The translations under genes and the position numbers were made by a program. From positions 1 to 37,083 of IMG/VR virus record IMGVR_UViG_3300007734_000646: a stretch of 37,083 nt of DNA. One strand, 5' to 3'. Source of the stretch: a virus. This document shows, piece after piece, positions 22,102-28,849 of this stretch. How positions within the stretch are numbered: position 1 is the first letter of the stretch; each line of letters starts with the position of its first letter. The notes below the pieces were generated by a model, which was not told where the DNA came from, ran no database searches, and saw only the letters and a list, made by a program, of their open reading frames with translations.

Positions 22102-22126
22102 AAAAAACCCCGATATCGTGTATCGG
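22102..22126 (-). terminator. Leader terminator/attenuator before the 127-aa gene
   Basis: Read leftward, CCGATA-CACGA-TATCGG (perfect 6-bp stem) is followed by GG and six T. It starts five bases after the -10 box of promoter G and ends only 16 bases before the start codon, so it could stop transcription within the first few dozen bases. Confidence 0.6.
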
Positions 22127-22131
22127 TATGT

Positions 22132-22160
22132 ATCAGACAGCTCATTCCCCAATTGGTTCC
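22132..22160 (-). promoter_or_regulatory. ECF/RpoE-like promoter, copy G
   Basis: Read leftward: GGAACC, 16 bases, GTCTGAT, pointing into the 127-aa gene. The -10 box TCTGA is the form typical of AlgU/RpoE promoters. GTTGTATTTTCACCAC (22182-22197) lies 21 bases upstream, as near copy B. This copy and the + strand copy E are divergent. Confidence 0.65.
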
Positions 22161-22527
22161 AATTATTTTCAGGTATTTTACGTTGTATTTTCACCACAGC
22201 TCCACCATGCAACAGCCACGCGTATGATTGTACACTGTATACAATGGTGCAGCGCAACAATCCTGCCAGCCCATCATCGGACAGTGGTATGAAAACACCA
22301 GCCTCTTCCCCGTTGCTTCCGCGCCACAGTTGCGCCGGCGCCACAGTCCATTGACCGATTTGCCTGCGATTGACCGGGTGGGGGGCAAAAAAAAGATTCG
22401 CGCGCAAAACACAAATGCACCTTGGAATAGTTTAGGTGCTGTGAAAGATCGCGCGAAATATCCTTTCATAATCCACGCGAAGAGGCCCCTCCTTTTTTTC
22501 TAAAATTTTTTTACTTTCCAGCCCGGC
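22161..22527. other. Divergent intergenic control region
   Basis: No convincing gene. It lies between leftward promoter G and rightward promoter E. It holds an interrupted dyad ATTGTA/TACAAT (about 22223-22241), similar to the palindrome at 21306, a G-tract with a run of A (about 22378-22392), GCGTGGATTATG on the minus strand (22467-22478), and a T-rich stretch (22487-22516) just upstream of the -35 of copy E that could act as an UP-element. A 112-aa minus-strand frame (22069-22407) crosses promoter G and is not accepted. Confidence 0.5.
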
Positions 22528-22556
22528 GGAACTTCGCGGAGAGTTAGCGGTCTAAC
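22528..22556 (+). promoter_or_regulatory. ECF/RpoE-like promoter, copy E
   Basis: GGAACT at 22528-22533, 16 bases, GTCTAAC at 22550-22556, pointing into the packaging and head genes. It is one of two rightward copies and the only apparent promoter for the 14-kb head and neck block. Confidence 0.7.
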
Positions 22557-22615
22557 AGGGGTGAGGGATAGATGTTAGTGGTGATTGCCGCCGACCCCCG
22601 CGAAGGAGAGATAGG

Positions 22616-23101
22616 ATGAGTGAGCTAAGGGAAACTGCCCCGACGATGGGGAACGTGGCGAAGGTAGGGTACTCGCATAAGGATATGATTGATTATATCA
22701 TAGCGAATCCCGGGATTACTCAGAACCACCTGGCGTCGCGGTATGGGTACTCGGTGGGGTGGGTGAGTAACGTGATGGCCTCGGACGCTTGGCAGAGTGC
22801 CATGGCCGCCCGCCGCGCGGAGATTTGTGACCCCGTGCTAGTGGCGACAGTGGAAGAGCGGTTTCGCGGAATCACGCTGTTGTCGCTGGAGCGGTTAAAG
22901 CAGAAGCTTGAGGCCCCGGCGGTTTCGGATAACGTGGTGTTGAAGGCGGTGGAGCTAGGGGCGAAGGCGATGGGAGTTGGAGGCAATGCGCCGCCGGCCC
23001 CGCCCGGCCAGGATCACCTAGCCCAGCTTGCGAATAGGTTGATTGAACTGCAATCCCGCGTCCGCGTGACGCATAGTCAAGGAGAAGTGATAAATGTCTA
23101 G
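22616..23101 (+). CDS. Putative small terminase subunit (HTH protein)
   Basis: The product is 161 aa, with AAGGAGAGATAGG upstream. Residues about 30-60 (ITQNHLASRYGYSVGWVSNV followed by ASDAWQSAM) form a helix-turn-helix. A helical segment TVEERFRGITLLSLERLKQK and a Pro/Gly-rich C-terminal region follow. The order 'HTH, ..W....A.RR.E..., helical oligomerisation part' is typical of phage small terminase proteins that recognise the packaging site. Its place at the head of the packaging operon, four genes before the nuclease and large terminase, supports this. Confidence 0.8.
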   Translation: MSELRETAPTMGNVAKVGYSHKDMIDYIIANPGITQNHLASRYGYSVGWVSNVMASDAWQSAMAARRAEICDPVLVATVEERFRGITLLSLERLKQKLEAPAVSDNVVLKAVELGAKAMGVGGNAPPAPPGQDHLAQLANRLIELQSRVRVTHSQGEVINV

Positions 23102-23315
23102 TCCTAAGCGCACGTTCGGCGGTAAGCCGGCGGTTTGTAAAGTCGGTAAGACTCTGTCCTGCCACACGGTCAGCTGGCCTATGGGCAGTGACGAAGGCGG
23201 AAAGTTTGTGGATCGCAACCTGGTGCCACTGAAGACGGCGGCCCAGCAGAACCAGTTCGCCCCCACGGATGCTGTGCCGATGCGGATGCACTTTACCCTT
23301 GCGGGTGGGTGTTAA
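23094..23315 (+). CDS. Small phage protein, unknown
   Basis: The product is 73 aa, with AAGGAG upstream of the ATG, which overlaps the small terminase gene by eight bases. It reads SSPKRTFGGKPAVCKVGKTL then SCHTVSWPMGSDEGGKF and ends with three Met in MRMHFTLAGGC. Three Cys are present but not in a zinc pattern. The context is a run of small basic proteins between terminase subunits. No function can be given. Confidence 0.7.
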   Translation: MSSPKRTFGGKPAVCKVGKTLSCHTVSWPMGSDEGGKFVDRNLVPLKTAAQQNQFAPTDAVPMRMHFTLAGGC

Positions 23316-23321
23316 GCCGCC

Positions 23322-23486
23322 ATGCCACTCGCCAAAGGCTCTTCGAAGAAGACAATCTCTGCGAACATTCGCACGGAGATAAAGTCGGGGCGGCCTCAAA
23401 AGCAGGCCGTAGCAATAGCCCTGCGTACCGCCGGGTTGCCGAAGCGTGGCCAGCGTACCGCAACGCACATGAAGTCTAAGAAATGA
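23322..23486 (+). CDS. DUF6496-like small basic protein
   Basis: The product is 54 aa, beginning MPLAKGSSKKTISANIRTEI and continuing KSGRPQKQAVAIALRTAG, ending in a Lys/Arg-rich tail. The 'G.s...is.Ni..Em..Gkp.kQAvAIAl..Ag' pattern is that of the very common phage protein family annotated DUF6496 (name from memory). It is basic and helical, with unknown function. Its stop overlaps the next start (ATGA), tying it to the following gene. Confidence 0.78.
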   Translation: MPLAKGSSKKTISANIRTEIKSGRPQKQAVAIALRTAGLPKRGQRTATHMKSKK

Positions 23487-23776
23487 AATCTCCCGCCTGG
23501 CAAACCAAGGCTGGCAAGAACCCGAAGGGCGGGCTCAATGCCGCCGGCAGAGCATCGTACCACGCCGAGACTGGCGGGACGCTCAAGGCGCCTGTCAAGT
23601 CCGGCGACAACCCACGCCGCGCTTCCTTTCTTGCTCGCATGGGCAGCATGCCAGGCCCCGAACGCAAGGACGGCAAGCCGACCCGCCTGCTTCTATCCCT
23701 CCAGGCCTGGGGCGCTTCCAGCAAGGCCGACGCTAAAGCCAAAGCCGCAGCCATCTCCGCGAGGAACAAGAAATGA
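23483..23776 (+). CDS. DUF6321-like small basic protein
   Basis: The product is 97 aa. It has the pattern AWQTKAGKNPKGGLNAAGRA followed by SYHAETGGTLKAPV and RRASFLARMGSMPG, with an Ala/Lys-rich C-terminus. This matches a conserved phage family annotated DUF6321 (name from memory), found near packaging genes and of unknown role. The usual Cys of the family's 'fCARM' motif is Leu here (FLARM). Charge suggests nucleic-acid binding. Confidence 0.8.
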   Translation: MKSPAWQTKAGKNPKGGLNAAGRASYHAETGGTLKAPVKSGDNPRRASFLARMGSMPGPERKDGKPTRLLLSLQAWGASSKADAKAKAAAISARNKK

Positions 23777-23973
23777 ACCTGCCCCCGGCTGTTGGCTGTT
23801 TGGCTGTTTGTCCCCGGCTGTTCGGCCTTCCCCAGAAAGGCTGTTTCCTTGCCGGCGGAAGTGCCTTCTCCCCGGTTGTTTGGTATTTCTCTGTTAAGCC
23901 GGCTGTTTTCTTCGCGTTGGCTTGCTTTCTCCGGCGGAAGTGTTCCCGGCTGTTCCGCACTGTGTGCGGTTAA
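23773..23973 (+). CDS. Doubtful 66-aa frame within repeat tract
   Basis: The frame starts with an ATGA overlap on the upstream gene and has GAGGA seven bases before it, which favours translation. Its product, starting MNLPPAVGCLAVCPRLFGLP and rich in Phe, Cys and Gly, is encoded by a GGCTGTT-rich repeat, and the other two forward frames are also open for long stretches. It may be a genuine small membrane-active peptide or a by-product of the repeat. Confidence 0.25.
   Translation: MNLPPAVGCLAVCPRLFGLPQKGCFLAGGSAFSPVVWYFSVKPAVFFALACFLRRKCSRLFRTVCG
23786..23969. repeat. GGCTGTT-rich degenerate repeat tract with terminal hairpin
   Basis: GGCTGTT occurs seven times plus one GGTTGTT variant within about 170 bases, with CCGGCGGAAGTG twice. 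The tract ends in a perfect hairpin CCGCAC-TGT-GTGCGG (23955-23969). It lies between the small terminase-like cluster and the GIY-YIG and large terminase genes. A packaging signal or the scar of an insertion are possible; neither is shown. Confidence 0.6.
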
Positions 23974-23985
23974 TCGCTAATAAAT

Positions 23986-24426
23986 ATGTTGCATCTTATT
24001 CCAGAGTTAGTTGGACTGTCGGGCAAAGTCACTTCTACGGAGCGTCTTTGCTGGACTTACGTGCTGGAAAATACACTGGGAGATGTATATATCGGTATGA
24101 GCTTTAATCCTGCTTTACGCTTGATTCAGCATCGTAAAGGCCAATGTGCGTCATCGCGGACTGGTTGTGATTCCTGGCAACGTATTGCAATGTATGGATT
24201 TGTTACAGCTGAAATGGCGCATCGTTTTGAGCTCTTTTTGCAGGCACTTACAGTGCTAGAGTTATACGAGTACCTAGCGCACAATCCAACTAGTAATACT
24301 CAAGTCGCTAATGACGCAGCGTCTTTCGTGTTCAAGCATGAATTATCTATCCCCTCCACTCGCCATAGCGTTCGCGCTTGCGCATCGGACGCCCATGTTG
24401 GGGTGGTAGGGGATTTCACCTTATGA
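23986..24426 (+). CDS. GIY-YIG family endonuclease
   Basis: The product is 146 aa. Residues 22-48 (CWTYVLENTLGDVYIGMSFN, then PALRLIQH) hold the GIY-YIG signature as TYV...VYIG with Arg45 after it, and Glu82 (HRFELFLQ) is the expected metal-binding residue. The gene stands alone, without a clear Shine-Dalgarno, directly after the repeat tract and before the virion genes. Small GIY-YIG enzymes near terminase genes are often free-standing homing endonucleases. A role in DNA processing at packaging is another option. Confidence 0.8.
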   Translation: MLHLIPELVGLSGKVTSTERLCWTYVLENTLGDVYIGMSFNPALRLIQHRKGQCASSRTGCDSWQRIAMYGFVTAEMAHRFELFLQALTVLELYEYLAHNPTSNTQVANDAASFVFKHELSIPSTRHSVRACASDAHVGVVGDFTL

Positions 24427-24737
24427 GTTACCGGAGCATCTTTAATGCGAAAATCTCCAGCACTAACTTCTACGCGGTCTTCGACTTCGCCCAGTACCTT
24501 GCCGTCGGTGAAACCATCTCAAGCGCGAGCGTTACAGCAACTGTCTATTCTGGGACGGACGCGTCCCCCAGCTCGATTATTAGCGGCGGCGCGACGAGCA
24601 GCGGCGCCCAAGTAACACAGACTATAACAGGCGGAGTGGTTGGCGTAACCTACATTCTTACTTGTGTTATCACAACCAGCGCTAGCAAGACCTTTGTGCT
24701 TGACGGATACTTAACTGTAAAGGCTACCGGAACGTGA
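24423..24737 (+). CDS. Small Ig-like virion protein (fibre-tail adaptor-like)
   Basis: The product is 104 aa. ATG 24423 overlaps the nuclease stop (ATGA); a longer frame from 24378 would lie inside that gene. The sequence is all-beta: SVTATVYSGTDASPSSIISG, then TGGVVGVTYILTCVITTSAS and a final strand. The 'tVysGtDaspssiisG...tgGvaGv.Y.l....tts' pattern is common in short-tailed phages next to the terminase and portal, sometimes annotated as a fibre-tail adaptor or head-closure-type protein. The exact role is inferred. Confidence 0.75.
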   Translation: MSYRSIFNAKISSTNFYAVFDFAQYLAVGETISSASVTATVYSGTDASPSSIISGGATSSGAQVTQTITGGVVGVTYILTCVITTSASKTFVLDGYLTVKATGT

Positions 24738-26206
24738 GCAAAGTACAGCTTAGTGCAGACTTAATTGAATCCTTTGGCGGGACGTTTATCTCGCCAAAGT
24801 ATGATCAGTTATGCCCTACGCCTTTCTTTCATCGGGAAGCGTGGAAGCTGTATACGTCTGACGCAACTTCTGCAATGGTTATCGCTCCGCGAGATCACGC
24901 AAAGTCCAGCGCGCTTTCCATGGTTTATATTCTAGCGGAAGTTCTTTTTCGTTCCAGCGATTACGTGATCCTAGTCGGTTCTACAGAAGACGGCGCAGCA
25001 GAACAACTTGGCAACATCACAGAAGAACTGTCCGAAAACGAAGACTTAATTCGCGAGTTTGGAATTAAGAAGTTTCACCGTACAGCTACTACTGACGTCA
25101 TTGTAGAAATGTCTGACGGGCACAAGTTTCGCATTTTAGCTCGCGGCGCTGAGCAACGTATCCGCGGCCGCTTGTGGAAAGGTAAACGTCCTAATCTTCT
25201 TGTCTGCGATGACATGGAAGACGACGAGCAGGTAGAAAACGCGGATCGCCGCCGTAAGTTTCGTATTTGGTTTTTTCGTGCCGCCAAGCAAGCTTTGAGT
25301 AAATCCGGCAAGATCCGTGTACACGGTACAATCTTGCACGACGATTCTCTACTTTCTCGCTTGCGGAAAAACCGCACTTGGCAGCATTTATTTTACTCTG
25401 CTCACGCAAGCTTTGATGATTTCTCCGGAATGCTTTGGCCCGAGCGCTGGACTGAAGCGCACCTTCGTGCGCGTCGGCAAGAATTTATTGAGGACGGTGA
25501 TTCTGCGGGTTACTCGCAAGAGTTCTTAAACAACCCCCTTGATCACTCAGACGCATTTCTTAAGCAAGCCGATTTCAAGCATATGTCAAATGATGACTAT
25601 GAAACGGATAAGATTGTTTGTGTGGCTGCCGATTTTGCAGTATCTCGCGCGGACAAAGCTAACCGTACTGCTTTTGTAATCGGCGGAAAGGATGTTAATA
25701 ACATCTTGCACTTCATTGATGTTCGGAAGGGCCGCTGGGATCCAACCGAATGGATTGAGGAGATGTTTGATATTCAGCGACAGTACAACCCTGAAGTCTT
25801 CTGGGTTGAGGATGGCGTGATCTGGAAGTCTGTCAAGTCCATGATTTATCGCGAAATGCAAGTGCGGGATCTACGCATTAACTTTGAAGCTATCCTGCCC
25901 GTTAAAGATAAAGGAACGCGTGGCCGCTCTTACCAGCGTCGTATGCGAGCTGGCCAGTGTCGCTTTAACAAGCGTGCAGAATGGTACGCGGACTTTGAGC
26001 AGGAAAACTTACGCTTTACCGGCACTGCCCAAGCTACCCTTGACGATCAATTCGACGCAGCAGCTTTACTTAGCCGCGGCTTCGACGATCTTACTCACGT
26101 AGAACCTGAGGATTTCTTTACCGAAGACGAGTGGGAAATGGAAAAAGGTTTTTGGAACCGGCCGCGCGCGGGTGCTGACGGCCGTTCTGCGGTAACAGGA
26201 TATTAA
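24734..26206 (+). CDS. terL: Terminase large subunit
   Basis: The product is 490 aa from a GTG start that overlaps the previous stop. It is the packaging motor and nuclease. The ATPase has Walker A-like APRDHAKSS (51-59), where Asp replaces the more usual Gly, and Walker B NLLVCDDMED (154-163). The RNase H-like nuclease has Asp300 (VCVAADFAVS), Glu359/Asp360 (WVEDGV) and a third acidic site DDQFDAA (437-443). Length and order are normal for the family. It is followed without gap by the portal gene. Confidence 0.93.
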   Translation: MSKVQLSADLIESFGGTFISPKYDQLCPTPFFHREAWKLYTSDATSAMVIAPRDHAKSSALSMVYILAEVLFRSSDYVILVGSTEDGAAEQLGNITEELSENEDLIREFGIKKFHRTATTDVIVEMSDGHKFRILARGAEQRIRGRLWKGKRPNLLVCDDMEDDEQVENADRRRKFRIWFFRAAKQALSKSGKIRVHGTILHDDSLLSRLRKNRTWQHLFYSAHASFDDFSGMLWPERWTEAHLRARRQEFIEDGDSAGYSQEFLNNPLDHSDAFLKQADFKHMSNDDYETDKIVCVAADFAVSRADKANRTAFVIGGKDVNNILHFIDVRKGRWDPTEWIEEMFDIQRQYNPEVFWVEDGVIWKSVKSMIYREMQVRDLRINFEAILPVKDKGTRGRSYQRRMRAGQCRFNKRAEWYADFEQENLRFTGTAQATLDDQFDAAALLSRGFDDLTHVEPEDFFTEDEWEMEKGFWNRPRAGADGRSAVTGY

Positions 26207-28279
26207 ATGCTTAATCTTGACAAGCCTATTACTCTAAATGCCAAGGCAATAGGCTCGCCTAACCTTTGTGATTTGTTTGACCCCAACGATCTGCGGAGAA
26301 TTGGGGAAGAATGCCACGCAGGTTACACGCGAGACGAGTATTCTCGGTCTATCTGGATGAAGCGTAACGAATCCGGAATGGACTTAGCGTTGCAGATCCA
26401 GAAAGACAAGACTTTTCCGTGGCCTGGTTGCAGTAACGTAGCGTTTCCGCTGGTAACTATTGCCGCAATGCAGTTTCACGCCCGCGCTTACCCTGCAATT
26501 GTTAACGGAACTGACATTGTCAAGTGCACAGTTTTTGGCGATGACCCGCAAGGGGAGCAAACTGCTCATGCTGACCGTGTTTCTACGCACATGAGCTGGC
26601 AATTGCTGTACCAAGATAAGACTTGGGAAGAGCAAGAAGACAAAGCAATCTTAAACCTCAGTATTATCGGTACGAATTTTAAGAAATCTTACTATTCTGC
26701 TTCACTCGGCCACAACGTCAGTGAACTTGTGCTTGCTAAAGACTTGGTGCTAGATTACTGGAGCAAGTCCGTCGAGGATTCTCCCCGCAAGACCCACAAG
26801 CTCCCAATGTTTCGTAACGAAGTTTACGAAAAAGTCATGCGTGGCGTTTTCTGCGATGTGCTTGAGCAGCCTTGGTATATGCACGCTCCGTCGCCGACAA
26901 TTTCTACACTGCAGCGAGTTAATCAGGACAACCGCCAGGGATTAATTCCCCCGCCGCCCGATGAAACTACAGCTTTACTGTTCCTCGAGCAGCATTGTAA
27001 CATGGACTTAGACGGAGATGGTTACGCCGAGCCCTACATTATTACTTTTGAGTCGACTTCCAAATACGTAGTCCGTATTGTAACTCGCTTCGACCGAGAA
27101 AGCGACATTGAACGCGTTGCTAGCGGGCCGCATAAAGGCAAGATTATCCGCATTAACGCAATGGAGTATTTTACCAAAAAGACCTTTATTCCAAGTCCAG
27201 ATGGCGGCATCTACGATATTGGATTCGGTGTTTTCCTTGGGCCACTTAACGAAGCCGTTAACTCTCTGGTAAATATGCTGCTTGATGCGGGGACTATGCA
27301 GACTACCGGCGGTGGTTTCTTGGGCCGTGGTGCTAAGATTCGCGGGGGCGTCTACACAATTGCTCCGTTTGAGTGGAAACGCGTAGACTCTACTGGGGAT
27401 GACTTGCGTAAGTCTATCTACCCGCTTCCAATTAACGCCCCTTCTGACGTACTGTTCCAGCTGCTTAGCTTGCTGATTAACTATACCTCTCGGGTCAGCG
27501 GAACTACCGATATCACCGTAGGTGAAAACCCAGGCCAGAACACCCCGGCTCAGACTACACAGACCATGGTAGAGATGGGCCAGAAAATTTACACAGCAAT
27601 CTTTAAACGTATATGGCGTTCATCTAAGGAAGAATTTTCCAAGCTATTTAAGCTCAACGGAATGTTCTTGCCGCTTGACGTACCTCAGCCCGGTGGGGCT
27701 ACTCGTGCTGACTACCAAGGCAGTACGGATAAAATATCTCCGGTTGCAGATCCAAACGTAACCAGCGATTCTATGCGCTTGCAGATGGCTGGTGCGCTGA
27801 AGCAAGCTGCTATGACGACTCCCGGCTACAATCGCGACGCCGTGGAAGTACGTTACCTCAAGGCTTTGCGCATCGATGGAATTCCTGCGGTATTTCCGGG
27901 CACTCAGGGCCAGCCTCCGGCAAAAGACCCCAAGCTCCAGATCGAGGAAACCAAGATCCAGGGCCGTCTGCAAGAGCAGCAACTTGCTTTGCAAGCCCAG
28001 ATGCAACAATTTGCGATTACGCTGGAAGAAGAAAAGCGTATGAACAATGCGAAGATAATAGAACTTATGGCAAAAGCCCAAAACGAAGCTGCCAACGCGC
28101 AGACCGAACAAGCTTACGCTCAAGTCGCTATTATCAACGCGGAGATTGCGCGCGTCCGCGCAGAGAACGAGCACATCAACACCAGAATCGAGCACCTGCT
28201 TTCCGCGGCTAAAATACAATCAGCCCATCATATTGGAATCCAAGGACTTGCAACTGCCCAAGAGAAAGCTAAGAAATGA
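26207..28279 (+). CDS. Portal protein, P22-like
   Basis: The product is 690 aa and starts directly after the terminase stop. It forms the dodecameric vertex through which DNA passes. An N-terminal wing region (WMKRNESGMDLALQIQKDKT), a central core with DGDGYAEPYIIT and FGVFLGPLNEAVNSLVNMLL, and a long C-terminal helix with heptads (about 575-690, rich in Gln, Glu and Ala) correspond to the wing, stem and barrel of P22-type portals. The DLDGDGYAE pattern and size support the P22 group over the shorter siphovirus portals. Confidence 0.9.
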   Translation: MLNLDKPITLNAKAIGSPNLCDLFDPNDLRRIGEECHAGYTRDEYSRSIWMKRNESGMDLALQIQKDKTFPWPGCSNVAFPLVTIAAMQFHARAYPAIVNGTDIVKCTVFGDDPQGEQTAHADRVSTHMSWQLLYQDKTWEEQEDKAILNLSIIGTNFKKSYYSASLGHNVSELVLAKDLVLDYWSKSVEDSPRKTHKLPMFRNEVYEKVMRGVFCDVLEQPWYMHAPSPTISTLQRVNQDNRQGLIPPPPDETTALLFLEQHCNMDLDGDGYAEPYIITFESTSKYVVRIVTRFDRESDIERVASGPHKGKIIRINAMEYFTKKTFIPSPDGGIYDIGFGVFLGPLNEAVNSLVNMLLDAGTMQTTGGGFLGRGAKIRGGVYTIAPFEWKRVDSTGDDLRKSIYPLPINAPSDVLFQLLSLLINYTSRVSGTTDITVGENPGQNTPAQTTQTMVEMGQKIYTAIFKRIWRSSKEEFSKLFKLNGMFLPLDVPQPGGATRADYQGSTDKISPVADPNVTSDSMRLQMAGALKQAAMTTPGYNRDAVEVRYLKALRIDGIPAVFPGTQGQPPAKDPKLQIEETKIQGRLQEQQLALQAQMQQFAITLEEEKRMNNAKIIELMAKAQNEAANAQTEQAYAQVAIINAEIARVRAENEHINTRIEHLLSAAKIQSAHHIGIQGLATAQEKAKK

Positions 28280-28572
28280 CACGAGCTATAACTGAACACG
28301 AGTTCGAAGAATGGAAGTCACATCCAGTAACACTGGCAGTGATGGAAATCCTTGCCAAGAAACGCGATGAAATGCGGCATGCTTGGGAAGGCGGATCCTT
28401 CACCGATTACGACGAGCGCGCAATGGCTCTGACTAACGTGGGGAATATTGGTACTTGCAAAGGCTATGCTTTTGTTCAAGACCTAGATTATGAGCAATAC
28501 ATAGGAGAGTTAGATGACAGAGGTGATAAACACATCGGGCCTGGAACCACGCGGAGTGGCGGTACTGATTAA
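28276..28572 (+). CDS. Small conserved protein after portal
   Basis: The product is 98 aa. It overlaps the portal stop by four bases and the next gene by 59 bases. The sequence EHEFEEWKSHPVTLAVMEIL, KKRDEMRHAWEGGSF, then GNIGTCKGYAFVQDL is a familiar short phage protein of head operons ('fe.Wk.hpvTk.~~~.l...r.~l...w..G.ft....~~t...na.a.G...~~..l'), without known role. The unusually long overlap with the GroES-like gene suggests the last 20 residues are dispensable or that the two are tightly coupled. Confidence 0.82.
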   Translation: MTRAITEHEFEEWKSHPVTLAVMEILAKKRDEMRHAWEGGSFTDYDERAMALTNVGNIGTCKGYAFVQDLDYEQYIGELDDRGDKHIGPGTTRSGGTD

Positions 28573-28849
28573 ACTTTACGAACCTGAACGCAGAGGAGCT
28601 CAGATAGTGTTACCAGAGTCTGTTCAAGGACGCTTAAGCATGGTGGATAACCGTGCTGTAGTTGTTGCTGTTGGGCCTAGCGCCTGGCATGATGAACCGA
28701 CTCCGCGAGCAGTTATCGGCGATCGCGTACTGGTGACAAAGTTTGCAGGTTTCATGGCAAAAGGGCCGGCAGATGGAATCATCTACCGTTTGGTAAACGA
28801 CCGAGATATATTCTGTGCTATCACGCACGAGGAGACTGAGCATGGCTGA
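28514..28849 (+). CDS. GroES-like co-chaperonin (Cpn10)
   Basis: The product is 111 aa, with AGGAGA five bases upstream. It follows the Cpn10 layout: an N-terminal strand GVAVLIKLYEPERRGAQIVL, a mobile-loop-like QIVLPESVQGRLS, then VVVAVGPSAW, IGDRVLVTKFAG and a C-terminal IYRLVNDRDIFCAIT. Phage co-chaperonins such as T4 gp31 replace host GroES to fold the capsid protein. Its place between portal and scaffold, with the capsid gene nearby, fits this. A host-interaction role remains to be shown. Confidence 0.85.
   Translation: MTEVINTSGLEPRGVAVLIKLYEPERRGAQIVLPESVQGRLSMVDNRAVVVAVGPSAWHDEPTPRAVIGDRVLVTKFAGFMAKGPADGIIYRLVNDRDIFCAITHEETEHG

Noticed and set aside
22069-22407. 112-aa minus-strand frame in the divergent region
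   Set aside because: It would run through promoter G, its leader terminator and into the 127-aa gene. It depends on a TTG start without a good ribosome binding site. The residue pattern is protein-like, so a decayed gene is possible.
22228-22503. 91-aa + strand frame in the divergent region
   Set aside because: No ribosome binding site, low-complexity end in a T-tract, and no recognisable pattern.
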